Shown: positions 18,979-26,755, numbered from the stretch's first letter. The stretch is DNA of 64,000 nucleotides from Ruegeria meonggei (GCF_900172215.1 NZ_FWFP01000010.1:62001-126000), one strand, 5' to 3'. A program made the numbers and translations. Notes: generated by a model from the sequence alone, not told the origin.

Positions 18979-20472
18979 TCATTCCGCAGGGGCCTGTTTG
19001 GCTGGGAAAGTAGCCTTTCGCCCCGGCTTAGCCCCGGTAATCACCCACAGCATTGGGGCAAGGTCGGGATGCCGGAACACAAACCCGAGCTGTAACAGCC
19101 GCGCTGGCAGAACCCGCTGACCGCCCAGCATCGTCTCGCGCCCCATATCACCCAGCGCACCAGCTAGAAGCCATTCGGGAAACCGCAAGATCGCCGGTCG
19201 GTTCAAAGCGCCAGCCAGCGCCCGCGTGAAATCGGTGTTGCGCACCGGGTTGGGTGCTGTCGCGTTCACAGGTCCCTTTAGATCGGGTTGAGCCAGACCA
19301 AACGCAATCACGCGGATCAGATCATCCAGTTCAATCCAAGACATCCACTGCCGTCCATCGCCCATAACCCCACCGCCGCCGAATTCAAACGGGGTCAGCA
19401 GCTTGGCAAGCATTCCGCCGTCCACACCGAAAACAAGCCCAATGCGCAGCAGGACGACACGCACTCCTTGCAGTTCAATCTTGCGGGCCGACTGCTCCCA
19501 CGCGTCGCAAATATCATGGGTAAACGCAGGTGCGGGCGCATCGGCTTCGGTCAGAGGGTCGTCACCGCGCAGACCGTACCAACCGATAGCTGAGCCGTTG
19601 ATCAGGCAGTCCGGCTTGTGCGTCAGCCTTTTGACCAACCCCTCTAGCGCGCGCGTCGTCTGAACGCGGGATTGTACGATATTGGCGCGCCGCTTTGTGG
19701 TCCAAAGCCCCCCTGCCACGGGCTCACCCGCCAGATTGATAAGGGCATCAAACCGGTCTTCGCTGTGCACCTGATCAAGACTGCTGAGAACGCGGACAGG
19801 CTTGCACAGTGTATCGGCTTTCCGGGGATCACGCGTCACAACTGTGACAGAGTGGCCCGCCGACACCAGTGCCTGCACCAGTCGCTGCCCGATGAACCCT
19901 GTTCCGCCCGTGATTAGGATGCTCTGCCGTGTCTTCAGTGCATCAACCAGTGCCGCCGGATTTCCCCGGGTCAGGCGATCGCTGCGGGCGGCGGCCAGCA
20001 GGTCACGAAGGCTGAACAGACCAACGCCGATGGCCGAAAGTGTCGCCATGACGCTCCACCAGCCATAGCTGACTGGGACCATCGCTGCAGGCTGAAACGA
20101 CCACGTCCAAAGGTATGATCCCGCCATGGCAAGGATCGCCCCATAATTCACCGCCAGCAAGGTGTGGTTGATCCGTTCACTGCCGGGCAGTTTGCGGGTC
20201 AGGTCCTCTTCGACGAAATCCCACAGGGTGATGACCACTTCGATCAGAAGAACCGCACCAAGCGCCATGGCAAAGACACCATGGGGCTCAAACCAGGCGA
20301 TGCACAGAAAGATCGCCGCATATATCGCGTTGCGTACGCCGTGCAGGCGCAGCTCGGTCTTTTGGGATGGGCGCCAGGCAAGCCGCTCGGTCCCTTCGTG
20401 ATGAAACAGCGTGTCGAATGCGCCCATGAAAACTTGCAGGGCAATCAGGCTCCAAAGGAATGAACTGTCCAT
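18979..20472 (-). CDS. TIGR01777-type NAD-dependent epimerase with N-terminal membrane domain
   Basis: 497 residues. Residues 1-165 hold about five transmembrane helices. Residues about 185-490 are an SDR domain with the NAD motif ITGGTGFIGQRL, INLAGEPVAGG and the active-site-like YG (GSAIGWYG), ending in the DUF1731 C-terminal motif (LLAGALGDMGRETMLGGQRV). Soluble YfcH-like proteins lack the membrane part, so this is a fusion. Substrate is unknown. It follows the DUF4166 gene by 8 nt and is probably co-transcribed with it and the GbsR-type regulator. Confidence 0.82.
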   Translation of the reverse strand: MDSSFLWSLIALQVFMGAFDTLFHHEGTERLAWRPSQKTELRLHGVRNAIYAAIFLCIAWFEPHGVFAMALGAVLLIEVVITLWDFVEEDLTRKLPGSERINHTLLAVNYGAILAMAGSYLWTWSFQPAAMVPVSYGWWSVMATLSAIGVGLFSLRDLLAAARSDRLTRGNPAALVDALKTRQSILITGGTGFIGQRLVQALVSAGHSVTVVTRDPRKADTLCKPVRVLSSLDQVHSEDRFDALINLAGEPVAGGLWTTKRRANIVQSRVQTTRALEGLVKRLTHKPDCLINGSAIGWYGLRGDDPLTEADAPAPAFTHDICDAWEQSARKIELQGVRVVLLRIGLVFGVDGGMLAKLLTPFEFGGGGVMGDGRQWMSWIELDDLIRVIAFGLAQPDLKGPVNATAPNPVRNTDFTRALAGALNRPAILRFPEWLLAGALGDMGRETMLGGQRVLPARLLQLGFVFRHPDLAPMLWVITGAKPGRKATFPAKQAPAE

Positions 20473-20480
20473 AAGACTTC

Positions 20481-21122
20481 CTATCTGTCTTGGAAAATGG
20501 CGTCCTGACGGATCAACTCTCCGAACAGGCGACTGTGCAGGGTAAGCGAGAACAAAAACCGCGCGCGCCCCAGATCTTTATGCGCAATGGTCAGCGCACC
20601 GGGGCGCAGCCAGGGCGGAAGTCGCAGCTTCCAACGCCCAAGCTGCAAAAAATAGTGATCGCTGTGAAAATAGAGGCCCGAGACATCCGCGCTGACGCGC
20701 AGAGCCATGCCGATGCCGGATCCAACATATTCCTCAATCCCTGTGGGGCCCGCAAACCGTTTTGAGCTGTGAATGACCTGCGGAAACCCGCAGGCCCGCC
20801 CATATTGCCGCACCCAGAACTGACCACGCCCGACGCAGTCTTCGGTCACGGCCACCACTGCAGGCTGGTTCAGGCAGGTTCCGTCATAAGGCAACGGTCC
20901 GCCAACCAAACGCGCCAGTTGCGCCAGGGCCCACCCAACCCGGCTGAAGCGCATTTCCACTACCTTGCCCTGGTAAACCACGCTTGCCCCGTCGGACAGC
21001 CGGTGCCCAAACCTTTGTCGAACGGCCATGGGCAAAGCAGCCCAGGATTTTGGTCCCAAGAGCGACGAAAACCTGCTGTCTGCAAGGGCTGTTTGGTGGT
21101 CCGTCGTTGGAAGCTGTCTCAT
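20481..21122 (-). CDS. DUF4166 domain protein
   Basis: 213 residues. The region GQFWVRQYGRACGFPQVIHSSKRFAG and the ending with TLHSRLFGELIRQDAIF match DUF4166, a domain often fused or adjacent to epimerases. No catalytic motif is evident. It sits between the regulator gene (64 nt upstream) and the epimerase (8 nt downstream), which suggests a shared task, perhaps on a membrane or cell-surface molecule (inference). Confidence 0.72.
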   Translation of the reverse strand: MRQLPTTDHQTALADSRFSSLLGPKSWAALPMAVRQRFGHRLSDGASVVYQGKVVEMRFSRVGWALAQLARLVGGPLPYDGTCLNQPAVVAVTEDCVGRGQFWVRQYGRACGFPQVIHSSKRFAGPTGIEEYVGSGIGMALRVSADVSGLYFHSDHYFLQLGRWKLRLPPWLRPGALTIAHKDLGRARFLFSLTLHSRLFGELIRQDAIFQDR

Positions 21123-21186
21123 GCGGCACTCTTACTGTTACAACGGTTATTTCTGTATGAAGAGAATTAGTGGGGCAAAAAAAGCT

Positions 21187-21738
21187 CTACTTGCTGCCAA
21201 TTTTGAGCAATGACAGCACCTTGTCCCCCATTTTCATCAACATTGAGAGTTTCGATTTTGGCACGTTGAGCATCTGATCAGACCAGCGATCAGCCGTTGT
21301 CAGAAACTCGTGCATGTTTTTCATCCGGGTCAGGACCACCGGGCTGAGGTCGGATTCGGTGCTCGCCTGTCGCACACAGATGTCGATGGCCCGGATCGCC
21401 GGGTCAATCTCGCGCTCTTTGCGCCCTTTTGCGATCAGCAAGGCCATTTCCCACACGTCTGTTTCAGCGACGAAATGCTCCCGACGATCCCCCGGCACAG
21501 GAACGCGCTGAATCAACCGCCAACCCGCCAGTTCCTTTAGGGAATTCGAGACATTCGACCGTGCGATCCCAAGCTCTTCGGATATCTGTTCGGCATTCAT
21601 CGGTGCGGCGCTGAGGTACAACAACGCATGGATCTGCGCGACCGAGCGATTTACACCCCACTGGCTGCCCATATCTCCCCAATACAAGATAAACTGAGAT
21701 TTAGAGGACGAATCCGAAATATCTGATATTTCTGTCAT
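21187..21738 (-). CDS. GbsR/MarR-family transcriptional regulator
   Basis: 183 residues. A winged-helix segment (residues about 35-100: AQIHALLYLSAAPMNAEQI..., IARSNVSNSLKELAGW, then a wing ending GDRREHF) is followed by a helical C-terminal dimerisation part, as in GbsR-type MarR relatives. Its start codon lies inside a perfect 36-bp palindrome, strongly suggesting autorepression. Downstream genes (DUF4166, epimerase) are probable targets. The inducer is not evident. Confidence 0.85.
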   Translation of the reverse strand: MTEISDISDSSSKSQFILYWGDMGSQWGVNRSVAQIHALLYLSAAPMNAEQISEELGIARSNVSNSLKELAGWRLIQRVPVPGDRREHFVAETDVWEMALLIAKGRKEREIDPAIRAIDICVRQASTESDLSPVVLTRMKNMHEFLTTADRWSDQMLNVPKSKLSMLMKMGDKVLSLLKIGSK

Positions 21739-21755
21739 GACAGAAATATCAGATA
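21720..21755. promoter_or_regulatory. Perfect 36-bp palindrome over the regulator start codon
   Basis: Two 18-base arms, TATCTGATATTTCTGTCA and its exact complement, meet with no spacer at 21737/21738. The regulator's ATG is at the centre, so binding would block initiation. Because the site is symmetric, an ATG and the same first codons also appear on the plus strand. It is the likely operator of the GbsR-type regulator. Confidence 0.8.
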
Positions 21756-21831
21756 ATCATTCATCAAAGTCAAGTCGCTTAACTGCCAAAGCCTTTCGGC
21801 ACCAAGCCCTCACCCCGATGCAAATCTTCTG

Positions 21832-22280
21832 CTATCCGGAAAAACTGGCCACTGCTGCGGTCTGCCGCATGGCTGCCAAACATGTCAGAAAGTGTCCTGC
21901 GACAAGGTTTTTATCCTTCACAGGCACAAAGCGAATTCCGGGCTCGCGCGCGCATTCCTGTTCAAAGGCCACGCCTATGCCAACATCGGAATTGACCAGC
22001 GTGCAGATTGGCCCCCACGACCCAAGACCCAAGATCATTGTCAGCCTCACCCGCCACAGCTGGGCCGCAGAATCGAACATCTGCCGGGTTGCAGAGGTCG
22101 GCTCTTGTTGATTCAGCTTGAGGTTTTCCAAGACCTGCCAAGTGGCGGTGCTTGCACCGGCAACAGGTCATGGGTGGCCAAGGTACGCGCGGTCACATCA
22201 ACGGCGGGAAAGGCGCGGACAAATTCCGAGATCAGAGGGATCACGATCCATTTCAATTTGCTGTCTTGTCCTGCCTGGTT
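21832..22280 (-). pseudogene. Remnant of a LysR-type regulator (effector domain)
   Basis: Two frames on the minus strand carry LysR-like substrate-binding sequence. One, around 22150-22260, reads IVIPLISEFVRAFPAVDV. The other, 21832-22131, reads EPTSATRQMF ... LVNSDVGIGVAFEQECARE and ends in VASF. The first frame stops shortly before the second begins, and no helix-turn-helix part is present. This pattern fits decay by frameshift and deletion. Family assignment rests on recalled consensus, not alignment. Confidence 0.55.
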
Positions 22281-22370
22281 CGACGAAAATCCTTAACCTG
22301 AATGCGGCGGCAGAGGGTTAACTTATCGACGGGCTAAACTATAGTCAGGGAATTAGGAAAGGGCATCGCC

Positions 22371-23135
22371 TTGCGTAACCGGTTTCGAATTCTAAGCTTG
22401 GCCACCGTGGTTCTTGCATTCTGCGGCACTCCACTTGCTGCTGGGATTGTGGTGGAATGGGCAGAGCTTCCCGATCCCTCAGTTCAAGTCTTCGAGGATC
22501 CCTATCGCGACCTCAGCCCTGAACAATTCGACGACGTTGTCTTTGCCCTGCGCCTGCGAAGCCGCCTGCAAGGCACAGGTGGCACGGCACAAGAACGGCA
22601 GAAATGGCAGGTGCTTCTGGTCGAAACCGAAGACGCGCTGGCCACTGACGACATAGATGTCGACTGGCTGCTGTCACAGCGAGAAGCCGTCACCGAACGG
22701 CGAAAATTGGCGGGCGCGTCGGGCAATCCACTGTTTGACGGCCGCGTTGTCACCCTTGTGGGCTTCGCGATCCCGGCGCCACCTGACCCAGATGGGCATG
22801 CCGTTGCCTATCTGGTGCCAAAGCTGGGGATGTGCAGTCACATGCCACCTCCACCGCCAAACCAAATGATCCGGGTGCGGTTGAACGACGACTGGACCCC
22901 GTCCTATTTGCACGAACAGGTTCAGCTAACCGGAACACTGACAATTGCCCCGTCGAGCCGCCACATGGTTGTTGTTGATGGCCTTATGCCAATGCGTGCG
23001 ACCTTTCTGCTTGATGCAGACAGCATCAAAACCCAGGATACGGTGCAAGGGCAAACGTACAATAACAAAAGCCTAGTCGACAGATTGCGTGCCGCAGCCC
23101 ACCGGAAGACCGGCGGGCTGACGGCGTCTGACTAA
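22371..23135 (+). CDS. Exported DUF3299 protein
   Basis: 254 residues starting with TTG (GGAAAGG upstream). An N-terminal signal peptide (ILSLATVVLAFCGTPLAAG) is followed by a variable helical part. The DUF3299 core includes VTLVGFAIP and GMCSHMPPPPPNQM. Such proteins are periplasmic and often occur beside ABC-transporter or metal-related genes. Here the gene stands alone, convergent with rtcB with only 14 nt between them. Function unknown. Confidence 0.75.
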   Translation: MRNRFRILSLATVVLAFCGTPLAAGIVVEWAELPDPSVQVFEDPYRDLSPEQFDDVVFALRLRSRLQGTGGTAQERQKWQVLLVETEDALATDDIDVDWLLSQREAVTERRKLAGASGNPLFDGRVVTLVGFAIPAPPDPDGHAVAYLVPKLGMCSHMPPPPPNQMIRVRLNDDWTPSYLHEQVQLTGTLTIAPSSRHMVVVDGLMPMRATFLLDADSIKTQDTVQGQTYNNKSLVDRLRAAAHRKTGGLTASD

Positions 23136-23149
23136 CCGGGCAGAGGCAA

Positions 23150-24568
23150 TTATCTGCGCCCCTTCTTCTTGTTCATCCAAAATGGCGGCACATCACCGGC
23201 CATGATACAGCCATAGGGATCGATGTAATCCTCGATCTCGGCCAGATCGTAGGACTTGATCTGCGCCACAACGCTGTCAGCGCTTTTATAGCTGGACGGC
23301 AGCTCGGATGCGTCAACACCACCAGCGTGGAACCGGATATCCAGCCCCTCTGTCTCGGCCTGCAGCATCTGGTCAGGCGTCACCGATCCCATGCGGCGCT
23401 TGTGTTCCGAGCGTGAATAGTTCCGCCCCGCCCCGTGCGGGCTGAAGCCCAGACCATGATCGGCATCCTTGCCGCGCACCACCAGAACCGGTTCGGACAT
23501 GTTCAGCGGAATCAGCGTCAGACCCGTGGCATCCGCTGCGTAATCACTCCAGGCAGGGGTCGCCCCCTTGCCGTGGTAATACAGATCATCCCGTTTGAAG
23601 ACGAAGTTATGCTCGTTCCAGAACCGCGCGCCCACGTCGCCCACGCGCGCGGCTTCGACCGTCGCCTGATGGATCGCATTGTGGTTGGCCTTGGTCCATT
23701 TGCGGATCAGTTGCAGAGCATCCCAATAGTCGCGGCCTTCCTCGGTATCGGTCGGAATCCACGCGTTCTGTTTGGCGGTCTCAGGCGACAGCTCTTTGCG
23801 GAACTTTTCCGCCACCTGCATCCCGTGTTTATACAGAACAGCCCCCGGACCGCGCGATCCATGATGGGTCACAATCGCCGTGCGCCCGGACTTGCGCGAG
23901 CGGCCCACAAACAGGAAGTGATTGCCGTCACCCTGCGTGCCCATATGTTCCTGTGCCATGCGAATGGACTTGGGGGTGTTCAGAAACGAGTTCTCGCGGA
24001 ACGCATCCAGCAGTTTCAGCGACGTGGTAAACCGCTTGCCCTGCGGGCGCCCGCCCGGACCGAAATGCGTCACCGACTGCGCCGCGTCCAGCACCGCCTT
24101 GGGGTCGGCATCGCCCAGATCGGTGATCATCACCGAGCAACAGATATCGGCCGAGTGCATACCGGGGTGAATCGCGTTGCGCGCGGCAGCGATACCGCCA
24201 ACCGGGATCGTGCCGACAGGCCCTGCCGGGCAGGCATCCGGCATGATGGCCCCGGCCTCAAGAGTCGGAGTTTGCATCAGCGCAGTCATCGTCTCGCGCA
24301 CTTTTGCGACGTTGTCTTCTTCATCGGGATGCACGGCGTCGATGTTTTCGTGAAACGTGATCTCACCGGGTGTGTGCGGTGCCATCATGACCGGGGCCAG
24401 AGGGATTTCGCCCTCAAGCTCCTGCCGGATGCGCACCAAACCAAACCCTTCGGCCCGCATCTCATTCGCGCGCGCCAACAGGGCCGGGAAGTGTTGCCCC
24501 GGGCGATGCCCCCAATCCTTCAGGTGGCCGCCGGTTACCGCGTCATATGTGTTGTCTTCCGTCATCAT
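23150..24568 (-). CDS. rtcB: RNA 3'-phosphate/cyclic-phosphate ligase RtcB
   Basis: 472 residues. Metal and guanylylation motifs of RtcB are visible: MHSADICCSVM (normally VDIGCGM; the Asp and second Cys are kept, the glycine is replaced by Cys), TQGDGNHFLFVG, HHGSRGPG and the guanylate-accepting histidine in PHGAGRNYSR. RtcB joins 2',3'-cyclic-phosphate or 3'-phosphate ends to 5'-OH using GTP, as in tRNA broken by ribotoxins. It lies downstream of rsr and the tRNA-like array on the same strand, the known rsr-RNA-rtcB arrangement. Start could be either of two adjacent ATGs; the ribosome site is weak. Confidence 0.93.
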   Translation of the reverse strand: MMTEDNTYDAVTGGHLKDWGHRPGQHFPALLARANEMRAEGFGLVRIRQELEGEIPLAPVMMAPHTPGEITFHENIDAVHPDEEDNVAKVRETMTALMQTPTLEAGAIMPDACPAGPVGTIPVGGIAAARNAIHPGMHSADICCSVMITDLGDADPKAVLDAAQSVTHFGPGGRPQGKRFTTSLKLLDAFRENSFLNTPKSIRMAQEHMGTQGDGNHFLFVGRSRKSGRTAIVTHHGSRGPGAVLYKHGMQVAEKFRKELSPETAKQNAWIPTDTEEGRDYWDALQLIRKWTKANHNAIHQATVEAARVGDVGARFWNEHNFVFKRDDLYYHGKGATPAWSDYAADATGLTLIPLNMSEPVLVVRGKDADHGLGFSPHGAGRNYSRSEHKRRMGSVTPDQMLQAETEGLDIRFHAGGVDASELPSSYKSADSVVAQIKSYDLAEIEDYIDPYGCIMAGDVPPFWMNKKKGRR

Positions 24569-24632
24569 CTTTTACTCATTCAAATTCAGGCCCCGGCGAC
24601 AAGGGGAGAAGAAACAGGTGGGAGGCCCGCCC

Positions 24633-24654
24633 CGCATCTGAATGGGCAGATGCG
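24633..24654 (-). ncRNA. Stable hairpin at the end of the tRNA-like array
   Basis: An 8-bp perfect stem (CGCATCTG / CAGATGCG) with a 6-nt loop lies between the last tRNA-like module and rtcB. There is no U-tract, so it looks more like a processing or stabilising element than a terminator. Confidence 0.5.
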
Positions 24655-24717
24655 TTTGCCATCCGGGCGCCGGCAGGGAGGGGAGTTGAACCCGCTCGAC
24701 CTGTCCCCGTGGTGCCA

Positions 24718-24737
24718 ATGTAGTTCCTTCAGCATTC
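24718..24737 (-). repeat. 20-nt motif copy 4
   Basis: Minus strand reads GAATGCTGAAGGAACTACAT, matching consensus GAATGCY-N4-GRACTACAK. It precedes the last T-arm-like segment and rtcB. Confidence 0.75.
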
Positions 24738-24815
24738 GCCGGGGTGTTCCTTACTGTTCCGGTCAGAAGGACAACGAGTTACGAGACAGTTTCCGCCACC
24801 AGAGCAAGACCCTGG

Positions 24816-24864
24816 GCTGGACTTGAACCAACACGGAGGTTTTGCACCTCCAACCCCGAAGGGT
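24816..24864 (-). ncRNA. tRNA 3'-half-like module with UUCG hairpin and anticodon-arm-like loop
   Basis: In order on the minus strand: ACCC-TTCG-GGGT tetraloop hairpin (24853-24864), a 5-bp arm with 7-nt loop GGAGG-TGCAAAA-CCTCC (24835-24851), and a T-arm GTTGG-TTCAAGT-CCAGC (24816-24832). The variable segment is only 2 nt, unlike a normal tRNA. A second 5'-half-like segment starts right after it. Confidence 0.55.
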
Positions 24865-24873
24865 CGCGTCTAC

Positions 24874-24893
24874 ATGTAGTCCCGCAGGCATTC
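24874..24893 (-). repeat. 20-nt motif copy 3
   Basis: Minus strand reads GAATGCCTGCGGGACTACAT. It lies between a D-arm/5'-half-like segment upstream and the UUCG/T-arm module downstream, where a tRNA anticodon would be. Confidence 0.75.
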
Positions 24894-24942
24894 CTTCTGC
24901 TGTTGTTCATAGGCCTCGACGACAAGAATTGGTGAAACGCCT

Positions 24943-25021
24943 GCTCTACCTGACTGAGCTACCATCCCTCCCCCAAGGGGCTGGGACGAGCGGGATTCGA
25001 ACCCGCGACACGGAGATTAAC
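24943..25021 (-). ncRNA. Circularly permuted tRNA-like module
   Basis: Read 5' to 3' on the minus strand: GTTAATCTCC and a TGTC variable segment, a canonical T-arm (GCGGG-TTCGAAT-CCCGC), acceptor 3' strand TCGTCCC plus A, a C/G hairpin linker (GCCCCTTGGGGGA), acceptor 5' strand GGGATGG, then TA (positions 8-9) and a D-arm (GCTC-AGTCAGGTA-GAGC) with the GG pair in its loop. TCGTCCC pairs with GGGATGG over 7 bp including two G-U pairs. The two tRNA halves are thus in swapped order with the acceptor end closed. The anticodon strands do not pair with each other. Confidence 0.65.
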
Positions 25022-25024
25022 ATT

Positions 25025-25044
25025 CTGTAGTTCCACCGGCATTC
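25025..25044 (-). repeat. 20-nt motif copy 2
   Basis: Minus strand reads GAATGCCGGTGGAACTACAG. It is framed by CTGT/ACAG and by GGAG/CTCC pairs, with an inner CGGC-GAAT-GCCG hairpin, so it sits in a compact stem just before the T-arm of the permuted module. Confidence 0.75.
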
Positions 25045-25070
25045 GCCGAGACAGCTCCTTTTTATTCGGG

Positions 25071-25157
25071 TCAGGCAGACAAGTGGGGGTGAGACCTACG
25101 GCCCTTATAGGGCGCGTATCGGTTCAAGCGATGTAGTCCCAACGGCATTCTGCCTGA
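25071..25157 (-). ncRNA. 87-nt self-closed module, first in the array
   Basis: The ends form a perfect 9-bp stem (TCAGGCAGA with TCTGCCTGA). Inside are copy 1 of the 20-nt motif, a 4-bp ATCG/CGAT stem-loop and a GCCCT-ATA-AGGGC hairpin. It is the nearest module to rsr and lacks a convincing T-arm, so it may be the Rsr-binding type of element, which is an inference. Confidence 0.5.
25131..25150 (-). repeat. 20-nt motif copy 1
   Basis: Minus strand reads GAATGCCGTTGGGACTACAT. It is at the 5' end of the 87-nt self-closed module and the closest copy to rsr. Confidence 0.75.
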
Positions 25158-25198
25158 TGTTGTGTTGTGGACCGGGCGAAACATCGCCCGGAACCTGT

Positions 25199-26755
25199 TC
25201 ATACGTCGATCTTGTCGATCTCACCGACCCAGTGATCCGGGCCGGTCTGACCGGCGGCAAAGCGCGCGATCTGGTCAAAGACCGCATCCGAGAAGCCACC
25301 GACATTCAGCACGTCTGCACGTGTCTGGGCCTGCGTGGTCCCGTAAGGCGCGATGTCGATGCAGACCAGTTTGGCCTTGGGATTGCGACGTTTGATCACC
25401 TCCCATTCCTTCAACATCGCGGTGCCCTGCCCGCCGCCCCCGGCATCGACCCAGGATTGGTTATCGGACACGAACACCACCAGATCAGGCGCGCGACCTC
25501 GTTGGTTCAGCCAGGCCAGAGGGGCGGAACAGCTTGTCCCACCTCCCGCCAACGCGGCCAGACGCTCGGCGTTGGTCAGGATCGGGTCGCGCGGCTGCAG
25601 ACGCACTTTGCGCACGTCAAAATCAAACGGCAGCACCTGACACCCGCGATTCACGCGCTGGAAAGACGCCGCCACCAGCGCCGCCACATCCACATGACGC
25701 ACGACCGAGGTTGCCCCCGGGCGATACCCGGTCACGGACCCGGCCATCGAGCCGGAAACATCCGGGCACACAACCACCTGCCCCGCAACCTTCGGCACGT
25801 TCTGCACCGCGATTTCCATCGCATCATGCAGGGCGTCCACGATCGGGTGCGGGATATCCCCTCTCACGTGCTGCGCGGCCACCACCAGTTGGTAGGGAAA
25901 CGCACGTGCCTTGGCGATCGCCTGCGGGTCCCGCAGCAGGGCTGCCACGTGATCCACATTCCGGGCCACGTTGAAAACGCCGTGGCGCTGAAACGTGTTC
26001 AGGTTCTGCCGCACCATTTGCCACGAGCCTTTGCGCGCAATCTGGGCCCATTGCACGGGAGACAGCTCCAGTTGCGTCAGCATCTGGAACGGCACATCCG
26101 GCACCGGACCCTTGCCGGTTTCGCGAAACGCAATCCAGTCCTGCAGGGCCTGTGGCAGCCGTGCCAGATTGCACGGCCGCCCGACGATCCAGGCAAACAG
26201 CGCCTCCCGCTCGGCCGTGGCCGGTTTCGGGTGCACCATCTTGATCATATCCGCCAAAGACGGGTCATTGCCGATATTGGCGTTCAACAGCGCCCGGTCG
26301 GACGCGGTGTTCAACCAACTCTGGACCATCGCTTTTGGCGCCGAACCCAGAGATTTACGCCCCGTCTGACCCGACCGGATGACCTGCACGAAGGTGCGCA
26401 GCATCTTGCCGTTATCAACCACACGGCCAAAGGCCGCGCGAAACAGAACCGGGTCGCGCCGGGCCAGAATGGCCAGCAGCACAGCAGGCATATCCTTCAT
26501 GTATCCCGACTGACGGGCATAGATCGCCGTCTGTGCCAGACACTTGGGCGTGACCGCCTCGGCGACGTCCAGAACGTATTCCAGCTCATCCTGCGGCGAT
26601 TGATAGATCATGCCCCCGAAGGTGCCGGTCACGGCGACCTGTGCCAGAGCATGGGCATCGGAATACACGTAGGCCGGCGCCCCGTGGGCGTTCTGTGCGG
26701 TTGCTTTTGGCAGCAACCGGCCTTTGATCGATGCAAACACGGATTTGTTCGCCAT
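25199..26755 (-). CDS. rsr: Ro60-like RNA-binding protein Rsr (TROVE + vWA)
   Basis: 518 residues from the ATG at 26755, preceded by GAGGAAAAGGAC; the longer frame starting at 26803 adds an unlikely extension. The N-terminal two thirds is a HEAT-like TROVE ring that binds ends of misfolded RNA and Y RNA. The C-terminal third is a von Willebrand A domain with an intact MIDAS motif (CPDVSGSMAGS). Family knowledge: with Y RNA, Rsr docks on the exonuclease PNPase and takes part in RNA quality control and tRNA repair. It is transcribed away from rtcR and is followed by the tRNA-like array and rtcB. Confidence 0.94.
   Translation of the reverse strand: MANKSVFASIKGRLLPKATAQNAHGAPAYVYSDAHALAQVAVTGTFGGMIYQSPQDELEYVLDVAEAVTPKCLAQTAIYARQSGYMKDMPAVLLAILARRDPVLFRAAFGRVVDNGKMLRTFVQVIRSGQTGRKSLGSAPKAMVQSWLNTASDRALLNANIGNDPSLADMIKMVHPKPATAEREALFAWIVGRPCNLARLPQALQDWIAFRETGKGPVPDVPFQMLTQLELSPVQWAQIARKGSWQMVRQNLNTFQRHGVFNVARNVDHVAALLRDPQAIAKARAFPYQLVVAAQHVRGDIPHPIVDALHDAMEIAVQNVPKVAGQVVVCPDVSGSMAGSVTGYRPGATSVVRHVDVAALVAASFQRVNRGCQVLPFDFDVRKVRLQPRDPILTNAERLAALAGGGTSCSAPLAWLNQRGRAPDLVVFVSDNQSWVDAGGGGQGTAMLKEWEVIKRRNPKAKLVCIDIAPYGTTQAQTRADVLNVGGFSDAVFDQIARFAAGQTGPDHWVGEIDKIDV

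Larger units (their letters stand above)
24672..25157 (-). ncRNA. Array of tRNA-like RNA modules between rsr and rtcB
   Basis: About 490 nt with no protein-coding sign. On the minus strand, the same strand as rsr and rtcB, it contains T-arm-like segments (24990-25006, 24816-24832, about 24680-24694), D-arm/5'-half-like segments (24943-24968, about 24787-24813), strong local hairpins, and four copies of a 20-nt motif. Known rsr operons carry Y RNAs (YrlA/YrlB) with a tRNA-like domain here, so this is probably one precursor or several Y-RNA-like molecules bound by Rsr. The number and order of modules differ from anything I can recall. Confidence 0.65.

Noticed and set aside
21737..22111. Plus-strand frame beginning with the same residues as the GbsR regulator
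   Set aside because: The shared start is produced by the perfect palindrome; the rest is antisense to the LysR remnant and has no coding character.
23435..24826. 463-residue open frame on the plus strand
   Set aside because: Antisense shadow of rtcB in high-GC DNA; no recognisable domain.
24718..25150. CRISPR-like array
   Set aside because: The repeated 20-nt motif has unequal spacing (106-156 nt), lies in structured RNA modules, and no cas gene is near. The CARF-like domain of RtcR is a family feature, not evidence of CRISPR.
24672..25157. Ordinary tRNA genes
   Set aside because: T-arms and D-arms are present but not in a normal single-tRNA order; 5' and 3' halves are separated by the 20-nt motif and do not share anticodon stems.
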